A stretch of 64,000 nucleotides of DNA from Botryococcus braunii. Taxonomy: Eukaryota; Chlorophyta; Trebouxiophyceae. Where the stretch lies: the NCBI GenBank assembly GCA_002005505.1, contig KV908401.1, positions 173,386 through 237,385 of the forward strand. The letters are read 5' to 3'. The notes under the pieces were generated by a model. The model was not told the DNA's origin, did no database searches, and worked only from the letters and a program-made list of their open reading frames with translations. This document shows positions 1 to 12,295 of the stretch, piece after piece. A program made the position numbers and the translations under genes. Each line of letters starts with the position of its first letter. The first letter of the stretch is position 1.

Positions 1-173
1 CGGGGTTGGGCATCCAGAGCCAGAAGGCAGCTTGGCCTATCGCAGTAATGTACACTTGCAAATCCCTTCCCGGGAGAGGGGGCGAGGGGCGAGTAAATTC
101 TGTGCTTTAGGTTTATCTTGGCAATCAGCACCGCGAACAGTGTGATAGCATAATCTGAGTGTGAAGAAGTAGA

Positions 174-176
<3 letters not shown>

Positions 177-252
<76 letters not shown>

Positions 253-263
253 TGTGTGTGTGT
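177..263. repeat. (TG)n microsatellite
   Basis: About 43 TG dinucleotides with one TA interruption. The 176 bases before it show nothing recognisable. Reading frames through it (Cys-Val runs) are repeat artefacts. Confidence 0.95.
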
Positions 264-339
264 GCAGGTACTCTCACAAGTTTGCGTGTTGGCAGGGGCT
301 CCGGCCACTAGAATATAAAACCCCAATATGCCTATTTGA

Positions 340-478
340 TGTAATTGGCAGATGTGTGAGCACTGCACTCGGTCACCCTGGCAGGGTCATGGGTTCAAAC
401 CCACCCGACATAGCTGATCAATCAACGTTTTTTTTTTTTTTTTTTTTTTTTTTTGGGGGGGGGGGGGGGGGGAGGGGG
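340..478 (+). mobile_element. tRNA-like SINE candidate with T and G homopolymer tail
   Basis: A T-arm-like hairpin with an internal B-box-like sequence (GGTTCAAACCC, 9 of 11 to the pol III consensus) lies at about 394-404. A loose A-box-like stretch (TGGCAGATGTG) is about 50 bases upstream. The tRNA-like part runs into about 25 T and then about 24 G. This is what a tRNA-derived SINE with a simple tail looks like, but no target duplication was found and no second copy occurs in the window. A decayed tRNA pseudogene is the alternative. Confidence 0.4.
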
Positions 479-682
479 CCTGAAGCCACAATGCCAAACC
501 AAACTGGCGCTTGAAATTCTAAACAAGTAACTCCACAACTACTTCAAACGCTCACCCCACAAAGTTTTGCACGCCTCCGAGCAACGAACCCGACGACCCA
601 ACCGATCCGCACGGGCTGGTCATCCTGAGAGAACCCCAATTGGGGGTTGCAAGTAATCTGTGTGATTTCCATGCGAGCCTTG

Positions 683-974
683 GTGATGAGAGGGCTGGGG
701 TTTGCAACTGATGAAGCCCCTAGGCTGAGGCCCAGGAGGGGGTACAGGAACAGGCGGCCCCACTAGGGTTTTGGGATTTAGGGTTTAAGGCTTATGGTTT
801 CAGGATTTAGGGTTTTCATGATTTTAAAAACCGACCTTTTCAAAACTTTGTGGATTTGATTGTGAGCGCCTTTGATAGTGAGGGGGCTGAGGTTCCCACC
901 TGATGAAGACCTCGGGCAGCAGAAAGCGCAGGCTAAGGCCCAGGAGGGGGTACAGGAAGAGGCGGCCCCACTCC
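683..974. repeat. Imperfect direct repeat pair around TTTAGGG-like sequence
   Basis: About 85 bases at 683-767 recur in altered form at about 878-974; both contain GAGGGGGTACAGGAA- and GGCGGCCCCACT-like strings. Between them (768-830) are scattered TTTAGGG and near-TTTAGGG units, a degenerate interstitial telomere-like patch. No gene is supported between 480 and 1180. Confidence 0.6.
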
Positions 975-1177
975 GCAAACGGCGATCCCTGGCCTGCCCT
1001 CCCCCCCGCCACGCCCGTTCACGCACGCGTGAGTTGCGGGCACGGATTGGGAAAATGCTGTGCAAAGTCGAAACACTTCTGCGACGAAATTGGCTCGAGG
1101 AAGCCAAATCAAGACAGGTGAAGTACTGCTGCTGTGCAAAGCGAACAGCCGCTCGCGTGTGCAGATGCGCACGCTCG

Positions 1178-1185
<8 letters not shown>

Positions 1186-1232
<47 letters not shown>

Positions 1233-1244
1233 ACACACACAGAC

Positions 1245-1276
<32 letters not shown>

Positions 1277-1297
1277 GGGGGGAGGGGGGGGGGGGGA

Positions 1298-1331
<34 letters not shown>

Positions 1332-1372
1332 GAGAGAGAGAGGAGAGAGAGAGGAGAGAGAGAGGAGAGGAG

Positions 1373-1424
<52 letters not shown>

Positions 1425-1474
1425 AGAGAGGAGGAGAGAGAGAGAGAGAGAGAAGAGGAGAGAGAGAGGGAGAG

Positions 1475-1521
<47 letters not shown>
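1186..1521. repeat. Compound (CA)n - (GA)n - poly(G) tract
   Basis: A (CA)n run to about 1241 is followed by (GA)n, G runs of 10-20 and interrupted GAGAGG blocks to about 1521. Open frames here in several phases are low-complexity artefacts. Long G runs beside purine tracts could form quadruplex or triplex structures. Confidence 0.95.
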
Positions 1522-1801
1522 ACCAGGCATGCACACAACTGGTGGGGAAGTAATACAAAGGAACAGAGCAATTTTGCGAGGGCAGAACCATGGCGGGGGG
1601 GGGAATAGAGGGAGAGGGAGGGGAGGGGGAGGGGGCGGTTTCGGGTGCAGTGAGAGCTGCACACCGGGGAAGAAACCGGTACCGAGGGGTGACGGGGATT
1701 AGGGACAGGCCGAAGCCGCCCACAGCAGGTCCAGGTTCCCCAGCAGCTGGTTGTGGTACACCTGGCCCCCCCAAACACATCCTCAAGGGCTCCAGTTTAA
1801 A

Positions 1802-1803
1802 AC

Positions 1804-1888
<85 letters not shown>

Positions 1889-1896
1889 ACACACAC
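1802..1896. repeat. (CA)n microsatellite
   Basis: About 47 CA units with two slips. The flanks 1521-1800 and 1896-2000 are purine- or pyrimidine-skewed and contain no recognisable gene. Confidence 0.95.
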
Positions 1897-1999
1897 ATTC
1901 ACTTAAATGTTCGATTTGTCCCCCAAAAATCGAACCCCCCCACCCCCCCCCCCACCCCTCCTCTCCTTCAGGGAGTCCCTCCATCCCTACAAGTAAATG

Positions 2000-2460
2000 C
2001 ATGTAGATGCTCGAGGGAAAAGAACTGTCTTTCTCTCCCAAACCTATTTGTATGTAGATGCAATCATTTCTTCCCCCCCCCCCCCAACCCTATATGTAAT
2101 GTATGAAGATGCAATCATTTCTTTCCCTCCAACCCTATATGTAATGTATGTAGATGCAATCATTTCTTTCCCTCCCAACCCTATATGTAATGTATGTAGA
2201 TGCAATCATTTCTTTCCCTCCAACCCTATATGTAATGTATGTAAATGCAATCATTTCTTTCCCTCCAACCCTATATGTAATGTATGTAAATGCAATCATT
2301 TCATTCCCTCCAACCCTATATGTAATCTATGTGAATGCAATCATTTCATTCCCTCCCAACCCTATATGTAATGTATGTAGATGCAACCAATTCTTTCCCT
2401 CCCAACCCTATATGTAATGTATGAAGATGCAATCATTTCTTTCCCTCCAACCCTCTATCC
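2000..2460. repeat. 45-46 bp minisatellite, about nine copies
   Basis: A unit containing CAACCCTATATGTAATGTA and GATGCAATCATTTC recurs at 2130, 2176, 2221, 2266, 2311, 2357, 2403 and 2449, a period of 45-46 bp. The many 45-bp steps keep a frame open and produce spurious repetitive peptides. Confidence 0.95.
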
Positions 2461-2489
2461 CTCAACCTTGTGCCCTTGAACTCTTTATA

Positions 2490-3990
2490 CTATGCACTCA
2501 GTAATCTTCCTCTGCATTAGATCAGGGTCTATGCAACCCAGCCACGCAGGAAGATTCCTCTACATTCACTCAGGGTCTCCGCTCTTCATTCAATCATTAA
2601 TTTCCCTCTGCATTCACTCAGGGTCCACCCTCTACATTCACTCAGTAAAATTTTCTCTGCATTCACTCAGGGTCTATGCTCTCCAGCCACTCTGGAAGTA
2701 TCCCCTCCATTCAGTCAGAGTCTCCGCTCTTCATTCACTCAGTATTGTTTCCTCTGCATGCACTCGAGGTCTATGCTATACAGCCACTCAGTAATTTTCC
2801 TCTGCATTCACTCGAGGTCTATGCTCTTCATTCACTACGGACCTCTACCACTGCTGCAGCATTGGGTCTCTTCACTCCCTCGGGGTCTGCACCACTGGTT
2901 CCGCGTAAGGGTCTATACACCCCCTTGGTACCTCTAGTCCCCCTTGAAGGTCCTTACACCCCCTCAGTACATCTAGTCCCCCTTAAGGGTCTTTACACTC
3001 CCTCGGTACCTCTAGTCCCACTCAAGGGTCTTTACACTCCCTCGGTACCACTAGTCCCACTTAAGGGTCTTGCCACTCCCTCGGTACCTCTAGTTCCCCT
3101 TGAGGGTCTTCACACTGCCTCGGTACCTCTAGTCCCACTAAGGGTCTTTACACTCGCTCGGTACCTCTAGTCCCCCTCCAGGGTCTTGCCACTCCCTCGG
3201 TACCCTTTAGTTCCCCTACAGGGTCTTTACACTCCCTCGGCGTCTGCACCTCTGGTTCCACTCCAGGGTCGTGACATTTCCTCAGACGGCCTCTGATGCA
3301 CAACCCCTCGGGCCCGACAGTGAGCGTACCCTAAAACTGGACTCTACATTAGGGTTCCACTCCAGGGTCTTAACATTCCCTCGTGCCCGAAAGTGAGCGT
3401 ACCCTAAAACTGGACTCTATATTAGGGTTCCACTCCAGGGTCTTAACATTCCCTCGGGCCCGAACGTGAGCGTACCCGAAAACTGGACTCTACATTAGGG
3501 TTCCACTCCAGGGTCTTAACATTCCTTTGGGCTCTACACCTCTGGTTCCACTCAAAGGTCATTACATTTCCTCAGACAGCCTCTAATCTAGAACCCATCC
3601 GAGCTGAAAGTTAGCGTACCCGAAAACTGGAATCTAGATTTACATAATCAAATTTCAGAGGCCCCCTAATCTAAGTTGCCTCGGGGTGTCAGGCGAGCGC
3701 ACCCGAAAACTTGACTCCAGATTTACATCCTCAAATTTCAGAGGCCCCTGATCTAAATTGCCTCGAGGTGTCAAGCGAGCGTACCCGAAAACTTGACTCC
3801 AGATTTACATCCTCAAATTTCAGAGGCCCCTGATCTAAATTGCCTCGAGGTGTCAAGCGAGCGTACCCGAAAACTTGACTTCAGATTTTACATCCTCAAA
3901 TTTCAGAGGCCCCTAATCTAAATTGCCTCGGGGTGTCAAGAGAGCGTACCCGAAATCTGGACTCCAGATTTACATCCTCAAATTGCAGCA
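2490..3990. repeat. Nested minisatellite block (about 36, 39 and 80 bp families)
   Basis: Three families follow one another. From 2490 to 2830 there are units built on CATTCACTCAGGGTCTATGC. From about 2890 to 3230 there is a 39-bp unit built on TTTACACTCCCTCGGTACC. From about 3280 to 3990 there are roughly 80-bp units with AGCGTACCCGAAAACTTGAC and ATTTACATCCTCAAATTTCAG. The later families share words with the earlier ones, as if one array had seeded the next. No coding gene is supported. Confidence 0.85.
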
Positions 3991-4336
3991 TCGGCGTTTG
4001 ACTGCAGCCCCACCAACCCCCTTTTCATAAGATTGAGGTTACATCCAAATGGTAGAGACATGGTGCAGACATGGTAGAGCAAATTGAAGGAACATTGTAG
4101 GAGATTATTGTGGATCATCTAGAATTTGAGTTCGCCAGCGCCCTTAACTACAATTTTGCCACAGCGCCCCAAACCCTCTTCAAAGGAGAGACTTAGGCAC
4201 CTGCAAATGGATTCAGCATTCCAGGTCTGGTGTTGAAGTTTTTGCAAGAACCTTAACAGCATTTTGCTACCCCCCCCCCCCCGGGGAAAAAACGAACGAA
4301 AAAGAGAAAAGAAGAAAGGAAAAAAGGAAAAAATAT

Positions 4337-4499
4337 CCCTTTTGAAAAGAGATCTAGGCACCTCCAACTTTGAATGAACATCCCAAGCCTAGGGTTGAGC
4401 TTGGGATGTTCATTCCAATTGGAGGTGCCTAGATCTCTTTTCAAAAGGGTTTGGGTTTGTGCAGGGTCTGGCAAGCCTAGGGTTGAGCTTGCCAGACCC
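4337..4499. repeat. Two adjacent inverted repeats with the same 12-nt loop
   Basis: Hairpin 1 (4337-4449) has arms of about 50 bp: 31 perfect pairs, a 4/3-nt bubble, then 16 perfect pairs. Hairpin 2 (4464-4499) has a perfect 12-bp stem. Both close on the identical loop CCTAGGGTTGAG (4388-4399 and 4476-4487). The preceding region 4000-4336 has no gene. Confidence 0.9.
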
Positions 4500-4544
4500 T
4501 TCACAGCAGCTTGCTACAGCCACTCCAGCCCCTTCCACAAGATT

Positions 4545-4700
4545 CCTTTCCTTTCCTTTCCTTCCCTTCCCTTCCCTTCCCTTCCCTTCCCTCCCCTTCC
4601 CCTTCCCCTTCCCCTTCCCCTTCCCCTTCCCCTTCCCCTTCCCCTTCCCCTTCCCCTTCCCTTCCCTTCCCTCCCCTTCCTTTCCTTTCCTTTCCAACTT
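4545..4700. repeat. Polypyrimidine tract (CCTTT/CCCTT/CCCCTT)n
   Basis: About 150 bases of almost pure C/T with a gradient of unit types: CCTTT at both edges, CCCTT inside those, and CCCCTT in the centre. It is mirror-symmetric in composition and a good candidate for intramolecular triplex (H-DNA). Confidence 0.9.
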
Positions 4701-4917
4701 CACAGCAAGAAAGCCGGCATGCTTTCCGAAAGTCAAAATCGGACAACTAGGGCAGGTTTTTTTTTGTTACATTAGAGGAAAGCACACCCGCCTCACCACA
4801 AAGACCCTCACAACCCTAAACGCGAACGTCACCCCCCCCCCCCCCCCGGCGGCAAAAGAGAGCATCGCAGCCAACTGCCGCCTTCCTTTCCTTTCCCTCC
4901 CAAGCCTTTCATGAGAT

Positions 4918-5283
<366 letters not shown>

Positions 5284-5519
5284 GTCCAGTGATGATATTT
5301 GGCAGAAATTGTGGGTAGGTGTAGTGTGATGCATGAGTGATGTGACAACACCCACTGTCAAACGCATGTGCTGTGCATGAAGTAGACAAACTATCAGGCA
5401 CGCCCGCTTGCCACAAAAATGTTGAAAACCCCCTAAAACAGTGCATGTTTCAGTCGGAAACCAGCCACCGTTAGATTGAATAGCACTAATACAGTACAAG
5501 CAATTGCTTACTGCACCGG

Positions 5520-5850
5520 TACGACCAGCAACAATCCTTGCGGTCCTGCTGATCATGTCTAACTTGCGCTGTCTCCACAACGAAGTCCTGATGCTGGGAC
5601 AAAGGCCCCATTGATACGCATAGAGGTCCGAAAATACTAGGATTGAAAAGGCATCGAGCAACAATCCTTGCGGTCCTGCTGATCATGTCTAACTTGTTCT
5701 GTCTCCACAACAAAGCCCTAATGCTGGGACAAAGGCCCCATTGATATGCATAGAGGTCCAAAAATACTAGGATTGAAAATACTAGGATTGAAAATACTAG
5801 GGTTGAAAATACTAGGGTTGAAAATACTAGGGTTGAAAAGGCATTGATTA
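5520..5850. repeat. Direct repeat of about 135 bp followed by a 16-bp tandem
   Basis: The block beginning AGCAACAATCCTTGCGGTCC occurs at about 5528 and again at about 5658 with few changes. After the second copy GAAAATACTAGG(A/G)TTG repeats five times (about 5757-5838). Confidence 0.9.
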
Positions 5851-7060
5851 AGCTCTGCAGAACAAGGACTAACAACGTCCATCCACACCATGGCCACCCC
5901 ATGGGTTCAGATTTTCTGCAGCAATTTCGAACTCGCCATAATCCTCCCTGACTATACTTGTTGCTCTGAGGATTGACAAGAAATGCGGTGCGATGCACAA
6001 CATCTGCAAAAAATGGGTCAAGATGCAGCGAGGATATGGTCAGGCACAGTCAAGTGAACAATTCTATCGCTGTCAACTAACGTGCAAATTGTGTCACATT
6101 GGGAGTATGGGATCAACACAAGAGACCTTAGTTGCAGAATCCAATTTCGTGCTGGTGTGAAAGAAGAAGTAGAAGCATGCCTTCGGGACAGGACGACCGG
6201 GTGATCATTTTCCTGGCGGTTTGCCATTGCTGCACGCATTGAGCTTGCCAGCTATATCGCGCCTAAAGAAGACGAAGTTCGTTTACTACAACGCACCCCG
6301 TAGCAGTCAACCCCCCAGGTAAAGAACAAGAGGTCCAGCGCCTTAACCATGACCACCCCTTCACCGCAACCCAGAAACCAGGGCAACCTGCAAGACTATT
6401 CTTGTGATCAAGCTTCAGCCGAGGATCTCGTCACGTTTCTGTGCCCTGTCGCATACACTCAATGACGTGCGTCCAGGTCCGGCGTCCCGATGATCTCGGT
6501 ATTCAGGTGCCTCAAGTTTTGAAGTTCACCGCTAAACAAATAGTGCAGCGAAACAACATTAACGATCAAACACTTGGAACCAGATGAGAACGGCGCTGAG
6601 CAAACTTCGCGGAAGCTAGGCTTTTACGGCATACCCTGCCAATGGACCAACTGCAACAGACCAACCTCTTCAAACCATTGTGAACAGACTAGCTCCACCC
6701 CCAAACGTTCAAAGCGGAGAACTCGCGTCTTATCTCTGTCCAACCCTGGATAAGTGTCGAAGGAGACCGAGCGGAGAAGTGGTCTCTCCAAGGCCAAGAT
6801 GTTCACCAAAGGAGGAGCTTTCTGCAACTCACGCGTTTTGTAGCTACCCACGTGCAACAGAGGGCCCCGTAAGTGGGGCCAGATGCTTCCGCGCTTTCTG
6901 CCCATCTAGGTGCCTACAAGCTGAGCGAGTGACGCCGTCTGCACCTTGTTCGTAACGACCAAATATCGAGTGGTTAAGGTTTGATCACTGGTTGCGCTAG
7001 GGTGCTGGGAGCAGGGGAAGAATTGCTAGCCTGGAACTTTTCAAAGCCCACAAAGGGCCG
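5850..7060. other. Unassigned stretch without a supported gene
   Basis: No repeat or recognisable protein is seen. A 93-codon minus-strand frame at 6624-6905 has ordinary composition and could be an isolated exon, but there is no homologous copy in the window and no family match that I can see, so it is not called as a gene. Confidence 0.4.
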
Positions 7061-7229
7061 TACTCGTCAGTCATAATGGGTACAGGGGCACTGATTACAG
7101 CGTCGACGACGGGGCCTCCCTTATGCGCCGCTTCTTGCTCAAAGCTCCCTTTGTGCTGGGCAGGAGAAAACGTTGGAGGTGCATGTGAAGAAAACCTAGG
7201 AAACGGATATTCTGCGTTTAACTATGTTT

Positions 7230-7410
<181 letters not shown>

Positions 7411-7503
7411 GGGGGGGGTTGAAGCTCAAGGCAGGAGGAGTGAGTCCCTTAAATGCCTGAAGCCCCGGAGGGTGGACGCGGGATCACAACTCATGATAGA
7501 GGC

Positions 7504-7690
7504 AATATCGCTGTTCTTGTAACACGTGCCATCGTTCTGTAAATCAACAGTACAGTACTAGTGCTGTACGTTTTGCAAATCAACACTAGTGTGCATCTGT
7601 TTTCCTGGTTAATCAGCGTTGGGAAGAGGAAAACAGATGCACACCGTTGATTTACAAAACGATGTCATGTGTTACAAGAACAGTGATATT
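7504..7690. repeat. Long imperfect fold-back (187 bp)
   Basis: Arms of about 45 bp at 7504-7549 and 7646-7690 pair with about four mismatches. Inside them a second pair, GTGTGCATCTGTTTTCCT and its reverse complement, extends the stem after an asymmetric bulge. The shape suggests a miniature fold-back element or a hairpin transcript. Confidence 0.75.
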
Positions 7691-8887
7691 TTCAGGTTAT
7701 GTAACCTTACCACGTATGGGCTTTCGGTGTCGCCTGAGGACAAGAAAGGTTTCCCGGGGCAGTTGGCATGGAGAAGACTTCGCTGCAGTGAAAGGCCGCA
7801 GATAATTATAGGACATAACGCAAAGGTGACATGCGGTAACGAGGTGGTAATATAAGTGTGGGTGCCTACATAGATATACCCCAGGGGTCCCAGCGCAAAC
7901 AATGTTAACATACGGCGGGAAAATTCAGTGCCGTACGCCCACCTGGGGGGGGGGGGGGCGTACTCCCACTCGCATCCACATGTCTCCCCCACCCCCGCAT
8001 CCACCCCGTTCCCCATTCCCTCACCCCCCTCCCCCAAAACGACCCAGGGTCCTCCCGGGGAGTAAGTGCTTATTATTAATGAAGCTGCTTGTACGTTCCC
8101 TTATGGCTCCTATTTGAACTGTATGTAAGTCCAGTCTCCCACGTGGCTCCCACCTGCCAGGGCCCGTTTGTAATCTTGCTTATTTTGATGTACGTTGAAC
8201 CAGGCACATGTGGTCATGAAGGGTGGGAGAATTAATTTTATTATATTCCCAGGAGTCGGTAAGTCTTAGGAAAAGGAATATGCATCCACATGGAGGCGAG
8301 AGCCCTAAAATCCCACCACAGCACTCCCGGCAATTCGACCCTGTGGCTATACCCTGGCCAGATCCACGTATGGGTTTCACGGTACAGCAGGATATATAAG
8401 GAAATTCGCTACCAATCACAGGGAACATGTTGTACTGTACAGAAGTACAACAAATAAATCAGCATACATGACCCCAACACTTTTATCACTACGGAAGATA
8501 ATTTACATTGAATACCGTCTGAAAATAGCGAATGCGTGTCCTTCAAAGGCATATGAATGATCAATGACACCAGTACCGGAGACGTCCAGTCCTGACAGGA
8601 TGTGAAAAAGTGCAACTGTATGAAAGTGGAGCGGAACTCGTGTATTTGGGAAAAATCCCACCCTTTATTCGTAAGAAACTCACAGGCTGTTGAGTAACAA
8701 ACCCAAATCAAGAAGATTTACATTACAGTGAGCACTGCAAGTGAAGGTACCACTTCCACTTTAGAAGTGTATGAAATGAAGTGGTATGAAATAATGAATG
8801 AATGCGTTGAATTAGTGGTTGCAACACAATTGATTGCTACACAATGGTAACGTGACATTACCCGTCCTGATGACTACAAGTGCTTGG
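7691..8887. other. Unassigned stretch without a supported gene
   Basis: Short unconvincing frames only. Around 7945-8040 there are C- and G-rich runs. Nothing recognisable was found on either strand. Confidence 0.4.
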
Positions 8888-8997
8888 TAGCTAACTTCTA
8901 TATGAGATCCATCCACTCATTATGATCCCTATAGGAAAAGTGAAAAAGTCCAAAGGGACCATAAGGAGTGGATGGGTCTCATATGCGAGTTGGCTAA
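8888..8997. ncRNA. 110-nt hairpin, possible small-RNA precursor or MITE remnant
   Basis: The sequence from 8888 pairs with that ending at 8997 to give a stem of about 40 bp with a few mismatches and G-U pairs, closed by a loop of about 23 nt. Size and shape resemble a microRNA-type precursor. No expression evidence is available, and a miniature transposon remnant would look the same. Confidence 0.3.
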
Positions 8998-9164
8998 TTA
9001 ATTCCATCAATCCCTTCAACTGATTAAAGATCCCTCGCAGGCCTTGGTCATTTAACAGAGCTTTGATGTCCTCTTAAAGTAGCGCTTCCATGTGTTTAGA
9101 CCATGGCCACGACTTGTCAATGTCAATGCAGTCCATGCAAATCAATGGCAGATATATCTATATA

Positions 9165-9955
9165 CACCCCCAAACAAAAGGATTGAGCAAACCCCTTTTT
9201 TAAAGAATAGCGCCTCGCAAGCAGACGCTGGGTTGGCTGAAGCTGAAATTGCGAGAAAATGTAGGTTAAGACCATTAGTATTTGAGAGCAAAGTATCAAA
9301 GACATATTTGTAATTGTACAATTCACATGGCCCTTGTAACGACCACCCTTCGAACAGTCGCCCTCCTGAAAACCGCCCTGTTTTTGACAGGTGCACGCAC
9401 TCGCACCTTTTGTTCTGTCAACCGGTACACACGGGAGGATATCCCGCTCATCCACGGACCACAGTAAGCCCTTACTAACAGCTTGTAGTTGTGACAGTCT
9501 AAATTGAAAAAGGAAATACCCCGGTGTGGCAAGAGAAGTATAAACATGCAGTAGAACGCCAATTTTCGGTGGATTTCGGTGTTTTTGGGCAAAAGCAGCC
9601 CTACACCACCACCAATATAAAGAAATATCGCCGATCATCACGTTCAATAAACATTCCAAATTCATTCTATTGGACCCTTGATCATGGTAATTAAGCACGT
9701 TTGCATGCCTTTATCAGTTCGATGAATATAGGGTACCCAAGCATGACTTGTACTGGCAGTATCGATAGGCGGTACGCAAACGCGTCATACACCGTGTACA
9801 CGCATATGGGGCGGCGCCCTCGATTATTAATAATAGCCACAGTCCTATTCCACTCGAAACTAGTCTTTTTCCGGAAAATGATTGCCTCAATTAAAAGTTT
9901 CACGAAAAATAGTACAGGCTACCTTGCTTTTGCACAATCCTTTTGTTTGGGGGTG
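9165..9955. mobile_element. Non-autonomous DNA transposon candidate with 27-bp TIRs
   Basis: The left end CACCCCCAAACAAAAGGATTG is repeated inverted at the right end (9935-9955), and the match continues to 27 bp with a single mismatch. ATA flanks both sides (9162-9164 and 9956-9958), a possible 3-bp target duplication. CAC termini and a 3-bp duplication recall CACTA-type elements, but the fourth and fifth bases differ from CACTA. The 791-bp interior has a 191-codon minus frame without recognisable transposase motifs, so a mobilised-in-trans element is likely. Confidence 0.6.
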
Positions 9956-9958
9956 ATA

Positions 9959-10469
9959 GTACGGTCAGCGGAAGTCTAAATCTATTTGGAGGCACGCGAT
10001 CGCCACACACATTTGCCAACCAGCGTAAACGATGGTATCTGAGTAAAGATGAGATGGAATTCCAGTCGAAGCTTCGAAGCTGCTCGACGTCGACGTGCTA
10101 TTATCATTGCCTGACCAGCGCAATCCCTTGTGGAGGGAGAACCCCGTCTTTACAAAGTACAATCTAATGATTGTCATGACCAGCTCATACCCTTGTGAAG
10201 GGAAAACCGCGCCTTTACAAAGTACAAGTGCAGAGAAACTGCAGGAGGCAGAGGTCATATGAGGTTGATCAGAACATTCTATCATGATGTACTCGCCCAA
10301 TGCGCTTCTCAAGCTCAGTCAAAGCATCTTTGACAAACCCTCTTGGGCCATGTTGGCCAACAAGCTTCCGAACCTTGAAAGGCGACATTGCATAAGCGCT
10401 CGAACAATCAGTCAGTAAATTGCAATTGGTACCAATTGGTAGTCCTAATGGACATTAGTGACTATCGGC
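9959..10469. other. Gene-free spacer before the first unit
   Basis: Contains an imperfect duplication of about 70 bp (10115-10165 and 10180-10235, sharing CTTTACAAAGTACAA) and the short palindrome CCAATTGGTACCAATTGG region near 10425-10440. No gene seen. Confidence 0.5.
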
Positions 10470-10892
10470 GTACTAAGCCGTCCAACAAGTCGCTCAGATC
10501 GATCGATCTCCGCACTCAATTGTTCTCAATCCGCCCTAGAGCTTAAAGTATGTCAATACGCCCATATCAATAAGCAATCCGATCAGTCGCGCAATTCGGC
10601 CTGAAGACTGAAATACAACCCACGCAACATTTGCCCACAAAATGGCCCGGCCCCAGGTCCTTCAGCATTAGAACCCTCTCACACCCTCCTCAAAATCCTC
10701 CTTCAGAATTCTATCGAGCCTAGAGACCCCGAAACAAAACCTGAGATGTGCCACCCAACAATGAGGTCTGTAAAACCTCTCTCGAACATACTCAAACAGG
10801 TGAAGGATTTTTCGGTTTTTGGAACTGGTCTGACGAAACTTGGATAGGCGCGACGCACTCACACGCACACACATAGGCATGCACGCGCGCGT

Positions 10893-10968
<76 letters not shown>

Positions 10969-12295
10969 GCGCGACATCCTGAATAAAATACAAGCACGTT
11001 GTAAACAGCCGCAATGTGGCCTCTCAAAAACTAGGCGCATGGGTTGCATGATAGCAGGCACTGCCGTACTTGCATGCTGGTGGAGATTGGATATCACAGC
11101 CGCAACCGCGAGACATGCACACCACACATCTGGACATGTGACAGTCCTAGTTGGCCTGGACTAGAAAAACAAGTTGGGATGCAAAAACAAATGCGGCTGA
11201 GACAGGGCACCCGGAAAGGTGTTCCCTATACATCTACAAAAGGGACACCCAAACTAGGTGCTTCAGCCCTTGAAAATGTTTCTGTCCAGACCACTGGACG
11301 CGATCTTCTTTCTTCTTCCTGCGTAAGCAATGTCCCGGAAGTATACATCCTGAAGACTACGTAAACCTACTTCCTTTCCTCGCGCTGCACTTCCTACTTG
11401 CTATAGGAGGTAATGTCCTGCATGTCACATTCTTCAAGTGCTTCTCGTTCTTCCGTTGTTCTTGAGATTCAAAAGTCAAATACAAAGCCGCTCCACATTT
11501 GCAGATCAACGGCCAATCACCCCCCATGAAAGTTGGGAGGTGTTGAAAGGTGGGCCCCACTTCCATTGAAACATTAACAGCATTCCTCAGCGTTCCTTGG
11601 GGTTGGGATGTGACCCCGTGAGCCCTCGTCATGGCAATAGCAAGGCCATGACAACACTTGTGTGTACACTACTGTAGTGTGTACACCCAAGCAAAGACTG
11701 CGTACGTGTACATGTCGAATCTGATGGACTCTGAAATACGTCCTCCCTACACCTACCAAAACTGCTAACGGGCCGTCTCTCCCGAAGGAGGGGAGAGGCA
11801 GGTGAATAAGCCTACAGGGCCGTCTCTCCCAATGGAGTGGGCCCGGGGGGAGGGGGGTGTGAGACTTTAAACCCCTGACAAAACAGAGCCAATGGGAAGC
11901 CCAAAACCCTGATCCCAAGGCCTACAATCCCCAGCCCAAATGCCCTCGTCGGACGCGAAACCAAACGCGCCGGAGCATGACCACATGAGGGCCCACACAC
12001 TGGGGAGCGTTCTCCGCTTCCACCTGATACGAATCAAAACAGAACATACGCAACTCCTAAGACCCCGCCAAAAACAGAATGGCACGAATTGGAACAGCTC
12101 ACCATGCACATGATTTGGGAACATAATCAACGGGCCATACCCAATGCGGATCGGCCCCAGCGCATTCCAATTGCCGAGCATCCCTCTGCAGCCCTCCCTC
12201 ATTGCACTCAAGGACCATGCAGCAGCAGCCCTCCCTCCCTCAAGGGCCGGGAGGAGCATCACTCAGCAGCCCTCCCTCCCTCCCCGGAGGGAGCA
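10470..12295. other. Unit 1 leader downstream of gene M1
   Basis: Homologous to 37955-38331 plus 45472-45605, and further in to parts of units 2 and 3. Holds (CA)n ending in (CG)n at 10892-10972, a CCTCCCTCC-rich minisatellite near 12180-12300 (units containing GCAGCCCTCCCTCC) and no supported exon. Several frames are open in all three units without a conserved reading phase. Confidence 0.5.

Noticed and set aside
768..830. Chromosome end (telomere)
   Set aside because: TTTAGGG-like words are few, degenerate and interstitial, with complex sequence on both sides.
778..2041. Long open frames on both strands (up to 310 codons)
   Set aside because: They consist of Ser-Leu, Cys-Val, Thr-His, Arg-Glu, Pro or Gly runs read from dinucleotide and homopolymer repeats in several phases at once.
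1997..3170. Repeat proteins suggested by frames of 87-164 codons
   Set aside because: They follow 45-bp and 39-bp minisatellites whose periods are divisible by three; no start context or conservation supports them.
9123..9698. 191-codon transposase in the TIR element
   Set aside because: No DDE-type or other transposase motif is visible, and the frame extends outside the left terminal repeat.
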